Origin: Quillaja saponaria
Taxonomy: Eukaryota; Streptophyta; Magnoliopsida; Fabales; Quillajaceae
Direction of reading: 5' to 3'
Assembly (NCBI GenBank): GCA_029379385.1
Contig: CM055614.1
Coordinates: forward strand, 14,947,528-15,011,527
Length of the DNA: 64,000 nucleotides
Shown: positions 1 to 12,224 of the stretch, one piece after another
How the letters are laid out: every line of letters starts with the position of its first letter
Numbering within the stretch: position 1 is the stretch's first letter
Program-made: the position numbers and the translations under genes
Notes under the pieces: model-generated
Told to the model about the DNA's origin: nothing
The model's database searches: none
The model's input: the letters and a program-made list of their open reading frames with translations, nothing else

Positions 1-946
1 AGCTAAGTGGTCTACTAAATTGGTCTTAACCTAATTGGTATAATTTGAACTAAGCCAAACTTTGTTAGCCAACCCAATCCATTAGCTGATTAGCGCTCAG
101 CTGATCAAAAATCATCAAATAAGCCCCAATGAATTTAACCCACACCTTACATATTTTTTGGCATTAACACCATCGAAATTGGCTACTATCTACTATAAAG
201 TTCCACAAGTTAAGAACCTCAGACATATCATATCGTGCTCTTCGGTTCCTCCTCTTTCCATGTGGCATTATTTGTTTCGTTGCCCCAACAAATCTAAATA
301 TAAACATATCATTATTCAAGGCTAATAGTCTAATACACCAATAGTCTACTTCTCTCTTCTATTTCTGTTAGCTACCATGAGGTTCCATTCTTGGCTAGCC
401 ACCTTCTCCTTAGCCAGCTTCACCACCATTGCCCACCATTACTAACTATTTAATTGTCTCATTCCCAAACCACTGCTAACCACGATTGGCTTCCTATATA
501 GGTAGCTCTGATGTCCTATCAAACAGTAACTCATCAACTTCTTATGATACTAGCAGTAGCAGCCTCCAAAGCAACCTATCCATATTAACCTTGCCATCTA
601 TCCCTTCCTTCCAAAAACTCTCTCTAGAAACCATAAATCTCTCCATCTCTTAACTCTGTGTTACCTCTCTTTAACAACTTCACATTTATGCATGGGGGAC
701 TAATTAAAATTTTATATAAATGTATTCCATATAGTAATAGGAAAGAAAAAACATAATAATTCGTAAGACATAATAAAATTTATAACCTATAAAAAAATAA
801 TATAAATTTTAACCCATTAGTTTTTAGTATTGGGTTTTAAGTTTTAATTCATTAGTCTTGTAGTGAGAAAGATGAAAAATGTTATTTGATTTTTACTTTT
901 GGAGAAACCACCATATTAACAAGAGAAGATAAAAAATTAAGAATTA
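1..946. other. AT-rich non-coding stretch, no gene seen
   Basis: No reading frame or recognisable family was found on either strand. The first 650 bases are moderately balanced in composition, and the part from about 690 to 900 is very AT-rich. Nothing here could be tied to the repeats elsewhere in the window. Upstream exons of the WD40 fragment that follows could lie here but none could be read. Confidence 0.5.
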
Positions 947-1200
947 AAGTGGGTCCATGTCTCTTATTTACTTTTCAGTGGGTCCAATGATAAGACGGTC
1001 GGAATTTGGAAATGTGGATATATGGATAGTGGGAGGTATTGTTGCCTGGCTGTTCTTGATGGTCACTAAAAGCCAGTGAAGTCAATAGTGGCAGTTTCAG
1101 AAACAAAAGGCTCCCTTAACGGTGTCTTTTCAGTATTCAACGATAGCTTGGATGGTGAGACTAAAGTGTGGCAGGCCTCTGTTACCAATCTGAATAGCCC
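947..1200 (+). pseudogene. WD40-repeat protein fragment (host gene remnant)
   Basis: One frame reads through two WD40 blades. The first is LLFSGSNDKTVGIW (from about 968). It is followed by a spacer, then VLDGH, a TAA stop at 1068-1070 and KPVKSIVA, then SVFNDSLDGETKVW, the D-strand and WD-like end of a second blade. GH-x-PVK, SxDKTxxIW and SLDGExKVW are classic WD40 signatures, and the spacing resembles plant JINGUBANG-type WD40 proteins; that family name is inference. An in-frame stop lies just upstream (938-940), so this is a fragment. It runs directly into LTR sequence at about 1201, where reading as WD40 becomes meaningless. A functional protein would have seven or so blades; only about two remain. 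Confidence 0.68.
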
Positions 1201-1372
1201 AGCCCTTGGATCTTCAATAAATTTGGAGATAGAATTAGAGGATATTTATTCTTTTATAGTAAAGAATATTCATATAGAGATTGTATCCTATTTATTCATA
1301 TATATTAATACAAATATTAGATTGTGCACATTTCTTGTTGTTTATTTTACAAGCTAAAAAAACGTGTTTACA
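1201..1372 (+). repeat. 3' part of a Ty3/gypsy LTR (R-U5)
   Basis: This stretch aligns along its full length with the last 171 bases of the solo LTR ending at 15251. Both begin with AGCCCTT, share AATAAATTTGGAGAT, and end in the LTR-type terminus TGTTTACA. A primer-binding-like site and a gag pseudogene follow immediately, so this is the 3' part of a 5' LTR. Upstream of 1201 the two copies are unrelated, so the U3 part is missing and is replaced by the WD40 fragment. Confidence 0.65.
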
Positions 1373-1394
1373 AATTTGGCATGCCTGGTGGGAC
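1373..1394 (+). other. Primer-binding-like site of the gypsy element
   Basis: Directly after the LTR end TGTTTACA comes TTTGGCATGCCTGGTGGGAC. Its position and its TGG...TGGGAC form resemble the primer-binding sites of a common group of plant Ty3/gypsy elements. The matching tRNA was not determined. Confidence 0.45.
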
Positions 1395-1454
1395 TTTTCC
1401 ACCTCTAATCTCTTTCTCTTTTAGAAATTAATACATCGAAAATCATCAGATCTC

Positions 1455-3790
1455 ATGGCTCTTATGAAGTATTAAGCTAATAGGAACATCAAGGTTGCTA
1501 CTGAGACTATTGGATTCGTTATTGACTCCATCAGTAACAACCAAAATATTGGCAAGGAATCAATTGCACAAGATATCTTAATGGCCTATCCATCAATTGA
1601 TCAAGGTAAAGCACGACCTTTAATCACTATGGATTTCCTAGCCAAAAGAAATGTAGGCAACTCTGTCAACAAGGTCTTGTCTAGAGGCAGTACTCTGTGT
1701 TGCAACGAGAAACTTTATACTTCCATTGTCGTTCATACTGGATCGTGGCTTGAGAATTTGAATAACAAGAATATGGATGCGTCCATATATTCATTCTCCT
1801 CTGTTAACACTATGCCTATAATGGTGATTAAAGCATCAATTAAAGAAGAGATAATAATAGAATTGGAGAAAAATATCTCACTTCTCACCAAAATTGTCAA
1901 GGATCAAGATATTCAGATTGCAACCTTCATGAGTTAGAGATACAAAACAATGCCAATTCAAGTGATCAAGACCTAGCTTATCTTGGTGATCCAACTCTCA
2001 ATGTCTTTGTTGACAAAGAAAAGAGGCAAATTGACGAGCCAGAAACTTCTAGACAAACTTCTACCTCTATTACATTGCTCTTGGTACAATAGTTGTAGGA
2101 TATGATAACCAATACCATCCAAGCACAATATGGAGGATCATCGCAAAGTTTGCTTTTGTAACTAAAACCATACATAAAGAATATCGACATCATGAAGATG
2201 TCACATAGGTATCAACCTTCGAATTTCAACCAGTTTGATGGAAAAGGCAACCCCAAATAACACTTTACTTATTTCGTTGAAATTTGTGAAAATACTAGGA
2301 CTCAAGGAGATATTCTTGCTAAACAATTCCTCCAGTCTCTTAGAGGAACTGCATTCAATTAGTACACAGAACTAGTTCCTAAATCAATCGACAATTGGGA
2401 GAAACTTGATTGAGATTTTCTAATCAGTTTTACAGTACTTGCCGTGTAGTCAGCTTGATAAAGCTTACTAACACCAAACAATGGAAAGATGAGCCCGTCA
2501 TAAATTTTATCATTAGATAGAGAGCCTTGAGTTTAGATTGAAAGGAATGAATTTTAGAGATCTTTGCTGTTGAAATGTGCACACAAGGAATGCATTGGGG
2601 ACTACTATGCATTCTGAAAGGAGTCAAGCCTTGAACCTTTGAAGAGTTGGCAACTCAAGCACATGATATGGAGTTAAGCATAGCAAGTCACGGAAATCAC
2701 AATCCTTAAGTGCCAGAGCAGAAAAAGGAAAAGAAAATTGTTGAATCCCCAAGAAATCCAACAATGGATTCAATGGTTATAAGTGATGGGCTAATCAAAA
2801 TATCAGGAAAGAGCAAAAAGGAATTAATCAAAGCCAATTTCCAATAAGAAAGGCGCCGCACAATGCTTGAAGAGCAAAAAGAAAGGAAATATCATTTTCC
2901 TGATGATGACGTCCCGGACATGCTAGACCAACTGCTTGAATACAATCTTATCAAGTTTCCAGAATGTAAGCGACCTAATGAAATTGGAAAGGTCAATGAT
3001 TCCAACTACTGCAAGTATCACTGGATCATTAGTCATCCTATGTAGAAATGCTTTGTGTTAAAGGAGCTTAGCCTAAAACTTGTAAAAGACAAAAAAATTG
3101 ATCTAGACATTAACAATGTTGTAGATATTAATCATATTGTTTCCAAAATAAGACCAATAAAGTACAAATCAAATTCACATTTGGTTGCTCACATTATGCT
3201 AACAAACATTCCGCAAAGAAAGAAGACTAGGTTAATTAGATTCAGCACTATGAAGGCTGTCATGGTCCAACACCAAACTCATCAAGTAAAATATGACAAC
3301 ATTGAAGAAGTGCACATGATTAGCTACTTTAAAGACTTGTCAGAAGATGATTTCAAGATTCAAGCTGAAACTAGAGATATAAAAGCAAAGAAAATGCATT
3401 GAGTTTCAGTATTTATTCATTTAGGATAGTCCATTCCTCGAATTTCTACTTTAAAGAGATTAGACATATTGACCAAAACAGAATGCAAAGGTAAAAGATT
3501 AATCTTTGATAGGCCGAAAGTTATAGATGCATCAAGGAAAAAGCCTTTACATCAAAAGAAGATATGCAAAGAAAAGCTTTAACACAAAGAAGATCTTGAA
3601 TCAGCTTAGTAGCTCAATTCCAACTCAAATGAGGCATTCCATAACTCTGACAATCTCCATGGAAGGCTCACTTAAGGTGAAACAACACGTCATTATGCAT
3701 ACCAGAAATTCCAGTCAAGTTCCACCAATTGTGAGGGATAATGAATCAAGCTTGTCTACTCTTGAAGTCAGGGTTATGAAATATCATTGA
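1455..3790 (+). pseudogene. gag: Ty3/gypsy gag pseudogene with a decayed downstream region
   Basis: Gag builds the virus-like particle of the retrotransposon. Pieces in order are: an N-terminal region at 1581-1937 ending in a short helical stretch (KEEIIIELEKNISLLTKIVK); a retrotransposon-gag core at about 2200-2660, with readable LRGTAFN-stop-YTELVPKSIDNWEKL; then 2863-3402 with FPECKRPNEIGKVNDSNYC and KYHWIISHP, a CxxxH-type motif typical of this gag group. From 3403 to 3790 there is a decayed linker. Several stops and frame changes make it non-functional. No protease, reverse transcriptase or integrase follows, so the element is truncated near 3.8 kb. Confidence 0.75.
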
Positions 3791-5636
3791 TCCCAATGTA
3801 AAAATAGTACTCCTTGATAATTTCAACCAAAAAAAAAAAATACACAAATTAGAACTCCTTAATATGAGTATAAACTATCAACAAACTAATAGAAAAATAA
3901 ATCAAATTTCCTCAGCATGACATTAAACTATCCTAAATCTTTTAAATTTCCTTAGCATGAAAGAAAACTACTTCTAAATACATTTTTGTATTACTTCTTG
4001 CCCATAAGGGTATAAACTGTGTATGGCATGAAATAAATATTTTCTCTGAACTACGTCATGACTTGATCCTTTCTGGGGTAAGTAGGCAAATCATAATATA
4101 ACCAAGATATTATCTTCTTCTCGGTAGTGGCAATCATCAAAATCATTGCCCATGAAATCTGAAAATTTCAAATCATTCAAGCAATTGCCTTCTTCTAATA
4201 GGTGACAACAATCATCAAGGTCATCATGCATGAATCTGAAAGTGTAAGCTGATAAAACATTAAGTCTTGTTGGAGGAAGTGATTCTGGCAAGTTTGTAAT
4301 TATCTTTTTGCTTGAAGAGTTTATGATCCAGTCAAGTTAAATGTTTGCGATCCCAGATGGGGTTGGTTAATCATTAGCCAATTCTATTTGCAACATTTAT
4401 CAAAGAAAACATTCTTTTTGGCAAGGAACTTTTGGTCGGATGATGTCTTTAAAATGTTGTTATTCCAATGTCTCTATTATCTAAAAGTTGTACTAATCTG
4501 CACACACAAAAAAGATAAGAAAATGGAGAACATTTTATACCAATAAAAAGGATATAGTTAAAAGAAGCATGAACTGTTATGTTGGAAATCTCTTTGTGCC
4601 ACACAAATATGATGTTCATCATATGCTCTTCCTCTTCAATGTGGATTGTAGATGCAAGCTGGTGAAAAATTTATCTGAGCATGTATTTCGTAGTTTGATG
4701 TTCAGTTTTTCTTGTAGACATGGTGCACTTGGGCTGTTGAAGTATAATAAGATTTTGCAATATTGCTGATGCCAATGATGAGTACCTTCAACCCTTTGAG
4801 AGTTGGTCATTTCAAAAAAAAGGGTTTGAATTATTGTAATCACTTACTATTGTCTTTTCCATATGGTCTTTTTTACTACACCAAAAGAACAATAACAAAA
4901 AAAAAATAAAAAAATAATAATAATAATAATAAGGGCCTTCCATTGAAAAAAAAAAAGGTTGGAAATTACATGTGTCAAGAAACATGTAGTCATGATTGTT
5001 CATCACACTAAGTGGTTTTGTTCAATGCCATATTAATACATTCTCATACAATTACATGAAGTCCTAATAGTAACCAAAGTGGACTTTGTCAATTAGCTTA
5101 CTCTCCGATAAAATTATTATTAGAATGGACATGAAGAATATAGTGGAAGCCAATGGAGAATTTTCCGCATGATACTTGAAGGTAATGACAGTTTCAATAA
5201 ACCTATGTCTTTGGCAAAGAATCCAGGTCCTACAGCAACTAGTCAATGGCAATTTTTGTCTCACTAAAGATGAGCTCATAGGTACAACACCTGAAGAACC
5301 AATCCAGAAAAGAGAAAAGGAAGCAATACTGGCATTCTATCCTACCAGCGACCAGTTTCAATACAAGCATCGTTAGACTTCAATAGTGATGAAGACTAAT
5401 AGCATTGGATCTAATTAAACTTCTGCCAAATTGAAAAGTATTAGAGTGCTACTGTTAGTTTGAGACTTACGCTATAACACTATTACCTGCTACTCATTGA
5501 TAAACACCTGTCCAAAAAAAAAAAATCTAGCAAAGAGAAACAAAAGCATGCATGGAATTACACTCAAAATCTATAATCTTCGATCAGCAAACAACAACTA
5601 GTCTTAAATGTGCTGCCAGATCCCAATGGTGGTGAT
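3791..5636. other. Unassigned region between gypsy gag remnant and copia element A
   Basis: Poly-A tracts and short AT repeats (for example near 4890-4935) alternate with more complex sequence. Two peptide-like stretches were noted: minus strand 4091-4291, acidic and rich in D, C and H, and plus strand 5176-5376, ending PIQKREKEAILAFYPTSDQF. Neither was recognised, and both lack neighbouring coding context. They may be gene fragments or chance frames. Confidence 0.35.
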
Positions 5637-6098
5637 TGTTAGAAATTCCATATGTGCGGGCAATCATTAATTTTATGGTTTTGTTTTAATAAAAATGGGC
5701 TTAAGGTTTAGTCTACTTGAGACTTGCTGGTAAGAGCGCATATGGTTTATGTAATCATTTTGGATAAGGTTCTAGCACACTTCTTATCTGTAAGATGTGG
5801 ATTGGTAGTAAGTATAAGCTAAGTGACTTTAAGAGTCTTTAATAAGAGGACTCTTAGGGTTTATTTGATGATAAATAAACTAGGTCCCCTCTCCTCTCTA
5901 AATAAGTGTATCTTGCCTTATTGAGAGTTGTCAGTAAATAGAAAGTATGAAAAAGAAGGCCTAGTTGTCTCATGTTTCAGTCATGACATGCTTAAGTTGA
6001 GGATTCATCTAGGTGTGCTGTTATGGCTCAATCAAGTATGTAAGTATTTGAATTGTTGTGTTCTAAATTCATGTATATGATCCATTAATTTTCTAACA
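5637..6098 (+). repeat. 5' LTR of copia A
   Basis: This 462-bp repeat matches the right LTR at 11790-12224 throughout, with scattered substitutions and small indels. It begins TGTTAGAAATT and ends TTCTAACA. The following sequence TTGTATCAAAACTGG is a decayed version of the TGGTATCAGAGC primer-binding site that is still canonical in element C. Confidence 0.85.
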
Positions 6099-7442
6099 AG
6101 TTGTATCAAAACTGGATATACATGAATTTAGAACCCTGATTATTTAATTGACATAAAATAATATAAATCATTTAAGTCAGATTTTTAAACTCAAAATAAT
6201 AGAGTTCATTTAAGTCATATTTTTAAACTTAAAATATTGGGGGTTTTATTCCTCTTCGAAATATCTTTAATTTGATATATTTATGTATGATTTCATCAAC
6301 TATAAGTTGAGAAATTTAGATTTTAAGATTCGGTTTGACATAAAATCAAATTTTAATTATTGGATTAGAAAAGTTATGATTTCATGTTGTTTTGATCTAT
6401 TATGATCATGGGTTTTGCCTCTACCATGTTTCTATACTCATTAGAAACTAATTGAATGTATAGAATCATATAATTTTGAGATATTCAAATTAAAATTCTT
6501 TTGAGTTAGAGTTAGGGTTTATAATTTTAAATTCAATTGTTTGGATAAATTGAGCATGAAAACTTAAAATTAACTTGGGTTTTTGTTAATTAGTTATTTT
6601 AATCAAAACTCATAAATAAAAAAAATTGGGTTTAAACTAAATTTTTAGGCTAATCAAAGAAAACATGATGGAAAGTCGAATTGGGTCTCACAGACTTGGA
6701 TTCACTGCAAAACGTGTTGAATTTGACCTAGCTGGAGCTTGAAGAAGCTGCCAACCCTCTTCATGAGTAACCCTACTCATGCCAATAGAGAGTGTAATTC
6801 ACCTTTGGCCCTCTGGCGATCTTCTCCTCCAGTATTTTTTATGGTATTTTTCATTGGAATTTTCCAATTCTTTGGTATGGTTAGATTTGGAAAGTTATGT
6901 GCATAAAGTATAGTACTAATGAATACTATTTTGTTATGTTTAAAACAAATATAATTGCACATATATAATTGTTGAGGCTTGTTGGATTTTCATTTTTTAT
7001 ATGTTATGGAACTGAAAATAGTAGGTAAAATTTATCCTACTCTCATGTTTCTAAAACATGTGTTGGTAGAAAACTCATGTTTTGATTCAATTTTGTTTAA
7101 AGTTTACAAAATGTATTAAGTGATCATTTGAGACACTTTTGCATAGTATTTCAGTTACGAAGGGTAAATTGGAGTAATTAAATTTTCCCTGCTAAGGTCT
7201 CATAGTTTTATATAAGTGGTTGCCACCAAAGTGGTCTATTTGTATAGATTTGTAGGTTTTTTTGAAAGTTATAGTATTGGATGTTTCTTAAATTATTGTA
7301 TATAATTTTCTGCTTAAAGGGGGTTATTATATACTTTAGTTTTTGAAAGCACATGAAACATATGGTTTGGGGTATACCTACCTAGAAGGTTTATGTGCCC
7401 AAGGATAGACTTTTTAAAAGCTATAATGCTCTAATTTTAGTT

Positions 7443-7870
7443 TCATGGGTTGATCATGATATCCTAATAGCATGTTACATTCTCTTCCTAATAGAGACTT
7501 TCTAATGATGCAACTTGGATTCATATAAAATAAATTTTTATTCTTGTTTACCCATTTTGTTTGACATATTACATTCTCGGCCTAGAAGGTTTATCTATGT
7601 AAAGGGGATGGACCTTTTGAAGCTTGGAATGTTCTTATGTTTCTGTTTCATGGGTCATACGTGAGATTCTAATGGCATGTTACATTCTTTGCCTAAATGG
7701 GAGTTTGTAATGATGTGCCTTAGAATCATGTACATGAGATCCTAATGGCATGTTACATTCTCTACCCAAAGAGTTTGTAATGATGCACCTTGGAATCATG
7801 TACATGAGATCCTAATGGCATGTTACATTCTCTACCCAAAGAGTTTGTAATGATGCACCTTGGAATCATG
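7443..7870 (+). repeat. Tandem repeats in copia A leader, including a perfect 70-bp duplication
   Basis: The units 7731-7800 and 7801-7870 are identical over 70 bp (start TACATGAGATCC, end TGGAATCATG). Diverged copies of the same unit lie at about 7660-7730 and 7443-7530, and a related motif GCATGTTACATTCT recurs. Element C has the same motif set near 49555-49850 but without the exact duplication. The perfect pair is therefore probably a recent local duplication inside an old element. Confidence 0.8.
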
Positions 7871-9889
7871 TTGAATAAGTTTTTATTTTTGTTATTAATT
7901 ACCCTGACTGTTTGCATGTTGCATTCTTTTATTTTGAATCATCTCATTTGCTATTAACAACTATATTGCTTTCAATAAATTATTAAATGGGTCAAATTTT
8001 AAGCAATGGAAGTAAGACACTAAGTTTGTCTTGAAAATTGTGAACATGATTTAATAATGTATGGTGTTATGTTGTTAGTATTGAAACTTAGAAATAAGTT
8101 TTTTGAAAATAAGAGAGATCTAATAGGTTAAGCTTAATCTGCCTCAAAATTCTATCTCTTAACCCTTCTCGAGTGGCTTGTCCAAAACTGATGGTGATGT
8201 TTAAGTTTCTCAGTTCAAACTTAGCTTTAGCAAATGTTTTAGGATAAGTTGAAACATACTTATTTTAAGGAATCTCAGGATACTTTAACATACTTATTAA
8301 AGTCTTAGTTAAAAACAAAGAAATGTTTTTAAAAGATATACATACATACATACATACATATATATATATATTTATAAAAAAAGCCAAATTAATTAGAGGT
8401 AAAACTTTGAGTTGAGAATGATGTCAAAGTGGATTCTCATTTCATACTAAGAAAATTTGTTTCCAAATTTTTTTTAATTAAATAAAAATTCTAAATGTTT
8501 TGGCACAAACGTCTTGGTCAAATTTTAAGGGAAATAGTTGAAAAACTCATAAAGGATGTTATCCCCTTACATGTTTTTGGAAACTTAAGGTTTTGGGTTA
8601 ATTATCGGGAGTAAATTGACCAAAAAATTGAAAAATGGGGAAACCAATTGTTCAAGTCTCTTACAGATTTTTCACAAAGATTTCGGTGAACCTTATTCCA
8701 CCATTTGTCATAAAAAATGAAGTGTTTTTTTTTTTATGACTTTTCATGTTTTGGTTTCTACACTTTATTAAGAAATAATTTGACTGTCTTGAAAATTATA
8801 AATTTTCAAAATTGAAGTTAAAATACAATTAGGGAAAGTTATTAAAACTTTTAAGGTCTGATTGTGGTGATAGTATTATGGTAAACATGATGTTAATAAA
8901 GAACATATGGGATTGTTTGTCAGGTACTTACGACATTATAGGTTTGTAACCCAATATACAATGCCTGGCAACCCTGAGCAAAGTGTTGTGATCAAAAGGT
9001 GTAATAGTACCCTTAAGGACATAATGGCAAAATATGATGAATATGTCAAACTTCCTTGAATACTTTTGGGGAGAAATCCCTAAACTGCCTTAAACATCCT
9101 TAATGAGGTTCCCAATAAATTAGGGTTTAAAACACTTTTTAAGTTATGGATTGGGAGAAAATCTAATGTGGATTTTTTTTTTGTATCTAAGGGTGTCTAG
9201 CTAAAATAATATATATATATAACCAAAATGAGAAGAAAATTGACTTATTTTCTACTTATTGTTACTTTATTAGTTATCCAAATCACTCTAAGAGGGATAT
9301 GTTCTATCTAGACGTGAAACCTAGATAGTAGTATCTCATACTGTTAAGTTCTTAGAGTTTAATTTGTTGAGTTGGAAAAATTTTCAATTAGTAGTAAAGA
9401 AAGAAAAATTATTTTATCACTCATCCCTTACATATCTTGTCAAGAACCACTTCACCTGCCATGTGATGAAAACAAGTGATAGGGAGAATTTAAGAATAAA
9501 TTTAATTTGCATCACTTATTATCGATAGAATTATTGCAGTTGTTCCTGATATAGTTCCTCAACATTAGAATACAGTTGCACAAGTACATGTCTCTAGTCT
9601 ACTGTTGGACATGTGGATTGGTATCATGTGAAATGTGATATAGTCCATAACAGATAATAGTGTATGGGAGTTGGTTGAACTTCCATAGTGTTGTATACTC
9701 ATTGGGTGCAAGTGGATTTATAAGATTAAGAATAATTCAAATGGGAGATTAAGTGTTTCAAAGTAAAACATGTAACCGAGGGTTTTCACTCAAAGACAAT
9801 ATGCAATTTTAGTGAGACTTTCTCTCATGTTTCAACTAAAATATTAATATAATAAATAAATACATAAAATTCTTTTGGGTGATCATAGC

Positions 9890-11085
9890 CATGGTGACTC
9901 ATTTATCAACTTTGAGTTATTTCAGATGGACAGATGGATGTGAAAACATCTTTCTTGAATGGAAACCTTACAAAGCATGTTTACATAGTGAATGTTTCAA
10001 AGAGAATGAAGGTAATAATCTTATTTGTAGGTTTAACAAATCTATCAAATGGTATTAGACAAGCATCCTGATAATGATTCTTGAAACTTGATAAGGAAAT
10101 CAACTCTCTTAGTTTGTTGAGAATAATGTTGATAAATGGATATACCTTAATATTAGTGGGAGAAATTTTATCATATTCTGATAATGGTTAATAATATCTT
10201 GCTTGCTGTCAATAGTGACATTGATTTATTTCATAAGTCAAAGTCGATGTTGTCTAAGACCTTTGACATAAAGGATTTTGGAGAAACACCTTTTGCTCTT
10301 GGTGTTGAGATATACTGGTATAGGTCTCATTTTTTTTTAGGTATTTCCCAATAAGCCTATATTGATTGAGTGTTGATTAGGTGTAATGTGCATAAAAGCA
10401 AGACTAGGGATATGCCTATTGGCAGGAGTGAGAAGTTCAGTTTAGATCAGTGTCTAGTTAATAAGTTTAAGAGAAAGTTTATGAGAAATATGCCTTATGC
10501 TAGTGTATCTAGAAGCTTGTATGCTTAGGTTTGCACTAGGCTTAACATTGCTTTTGCAGTAGGAGTTTTTGGCATAGTTAAATCTAGAATTAGAACATTA
10601 AGTAATGAACTATTTACAGAGAGCCAAAGTTTTTATATTAATGCATAGAACGATTGATCACCTTAAATTAATTGGTTGCTTTGATTCTGACTTTGCTAGT
10701 TGCAAAGATGTTCCTAAATCCACTTCAAGATATATTTCATGTTAACTTGGGTAGTTGAATTTTAGAAATGTTCAAAGCAAAAACTTCTACAGGCTTAGTT
10801 TATTGCTTGTTATAAAGCATCCAAGCTTGGTATGTGGTTGAAGAATATGATAACTTCTCTTTGTGTGGTTGTCTTGATTTTAAACTACTTAAGATTTATT
10901 GTAACAAGAGTTTTACTGTGTTCTTTTTAAAGAACAATAAGATTTCTCGTATATCGAGAGTCAATGACTAGAGATTTTATAAAAAGATGAGACATTGTGT
11001 TGAACATATTGATACAGTAAACTGTTGACAGATCCTTTAACCCAAAGAAACTTAAGATTGGGGTTTTTCAAAAGTCATTTTGATA
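9890..11085 (+). pseudogene. pol: Copia A reverse transcriptase / RNase H remnant
   Basis: Readable fragments match copia pol in order. MDVKTSFLNGNL at 9934 corresponds to the LDVKTAFLNGDL block of reverse transcriptase. MVNNILLAVNSDI near 10190 stands where YVDDILL would be, so the catalytic DD has become NN. HLKLIGCFDSDFASCKD near 10660 matches the SDSDWAG block of RNase H, and LKIYCNKSFTVFF at 10890 matches the end of RNase H. Frameshifts and stops separate the pieces. Gag and integrase parts upstream are too decayed to place. Confidence 0.75.
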
Positions 11086-11778
11086 ACATGAGCATTGTGG
11101 AGTCCTTTGATATTTTTGGTGAGTGGGAGTTTGTTTTGTTTTGTTCAAACTAGTTAGCATATTATGTATGCTACCCAAGTTTTACTTGCATCCTTATTGG
11201 ATGATGTGTTATGTTGATGAAAATAAAAAGTATTTTCATTGTGATATGATTAATATTGTATATGCACATATGATTATATGACATGTCATTGCATTAAAAT
11301 CTTAAGATTTTGTGTTTGTCTTAAGTGTGATGGTTTGTCAATATGCAGGTATGTCTCAAAATGACACTAGTTGGATATCTCGAGATATTGATTGAGACAT
11401 ACAAGCTTAAATTAAGCTTATGCGATTTCTAGTACTTGTTGGAAGCATTCAGTTTTTATTGAAATAACCAAGAGGACTGACAATGAAAATAGCATATATT
11501 GATCACATTTTGATGTTTTTTTCTTGCTACACTATCACATCTAGATACATTGCAAATTAGGTTGTTGGCATTTGTAACCCTGGATTAGTCTTGTGTCATT
11601 TAATAGGCACAATGATTGTCATGATTTCAAAGATGATAACTTAATTGCGCTAGATTGTTTGAGGTGCGTTTCAGAACCAAAGTTTTTAAAATTGTGGCCA
11701 CATAGAAGTTATGCCTTGCCAGAGAGTCATTTTCTAAAATATGTTTTTCAAATTTTAAAACTACAATTAATGTTACCC

Positions 11779-11789
11779 AAGTGGGAGAA
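11779..11789 (+). other. Polypurine tract of copia A
   Basis: AAGTGGGAGAA lies immediately before the right LTR. The same tract precedes the 3' LTR of element B (46972-46982). It is the expected primer site for plus-strand DNA synthesis. Confidence 0.75.
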
Positions 11790-12224
11790 TGTTAGAAACT
11801 CCATATGTGTGGGCAATCATTAATTGTATGGTTTTGTTTTAATAAAAATGAACTTAAAGTTTGGTCTACTTGAGACATGCTAGTAAGAGCCTATATGGTT
11901 TATATGATCATTTTGGATAGAGCTCTAGCACACTTCTTACCTCTGAGATGTGGATTAGCAATAAGTGTAGGTTGAGTGATTTTAGAAGTCTTTAATGGGA
12001 GGACTTTTAGGATTTATCTGATAATAAATAAGCTAGTTCCCCTCTCCTTTCTTAACAAGAGTAACTTGCCCTAAATAAAGAGTATGGAGAGGAACATTTG
12101 GTTGTCTCATGATTCAGTCATGACGTGCTTAAATTGAGGATTCATCTGTTCTGCTGCTATGGCTTACGCAAGTATTTGATATTGTGTTCTAAATTCATGT
12201 ATGTGATTTATTAATTTTCTAACA
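11790..12224 (+). repeat. 3' LTR of copia A
   Basis: This 435-bp repeat matches 5637-6098. It starts TGTTAGAAACT and ends TTTTCTAACA. It is slightly shorter than the left LTR through small deletions. Confidence 0.85.

Larger units (their letters stand above)
5637..12224 (+). mobile_element. Ty1/copia retrotransposon A, two LTRs, degenerate
   Basis: A complete-length copia element of about 6.6 kb. It has two LTRs starting TGTTAGAAA and ending TTTTCTAACA, a polypurine tract before the right LTR, and pol remnants on the plus strand. Flanking 5-mers are GTGAT on the left and ATGAT on the right, a one-mismatch target-site duplication. No open frame of useful length remains. It belongs to the same family as the truncated elements at 42991-47463 and 47716-52940, and it is the more diverged of the three. 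Confidence 0.85.

Noticed and set aside
1076..1357. 93-residue plus-strand frame
   Set aside because: Its first part is the WD40 fragment and the rest is translated LTR; it is not a gene in itself.
8335..8372. (CATA)n/(TA)n run in copia A
   Set aside because: Simple sequence repeat; no further meaning seen. The same applies to (TA)n at 34965, 40890, 42017 and 62132.
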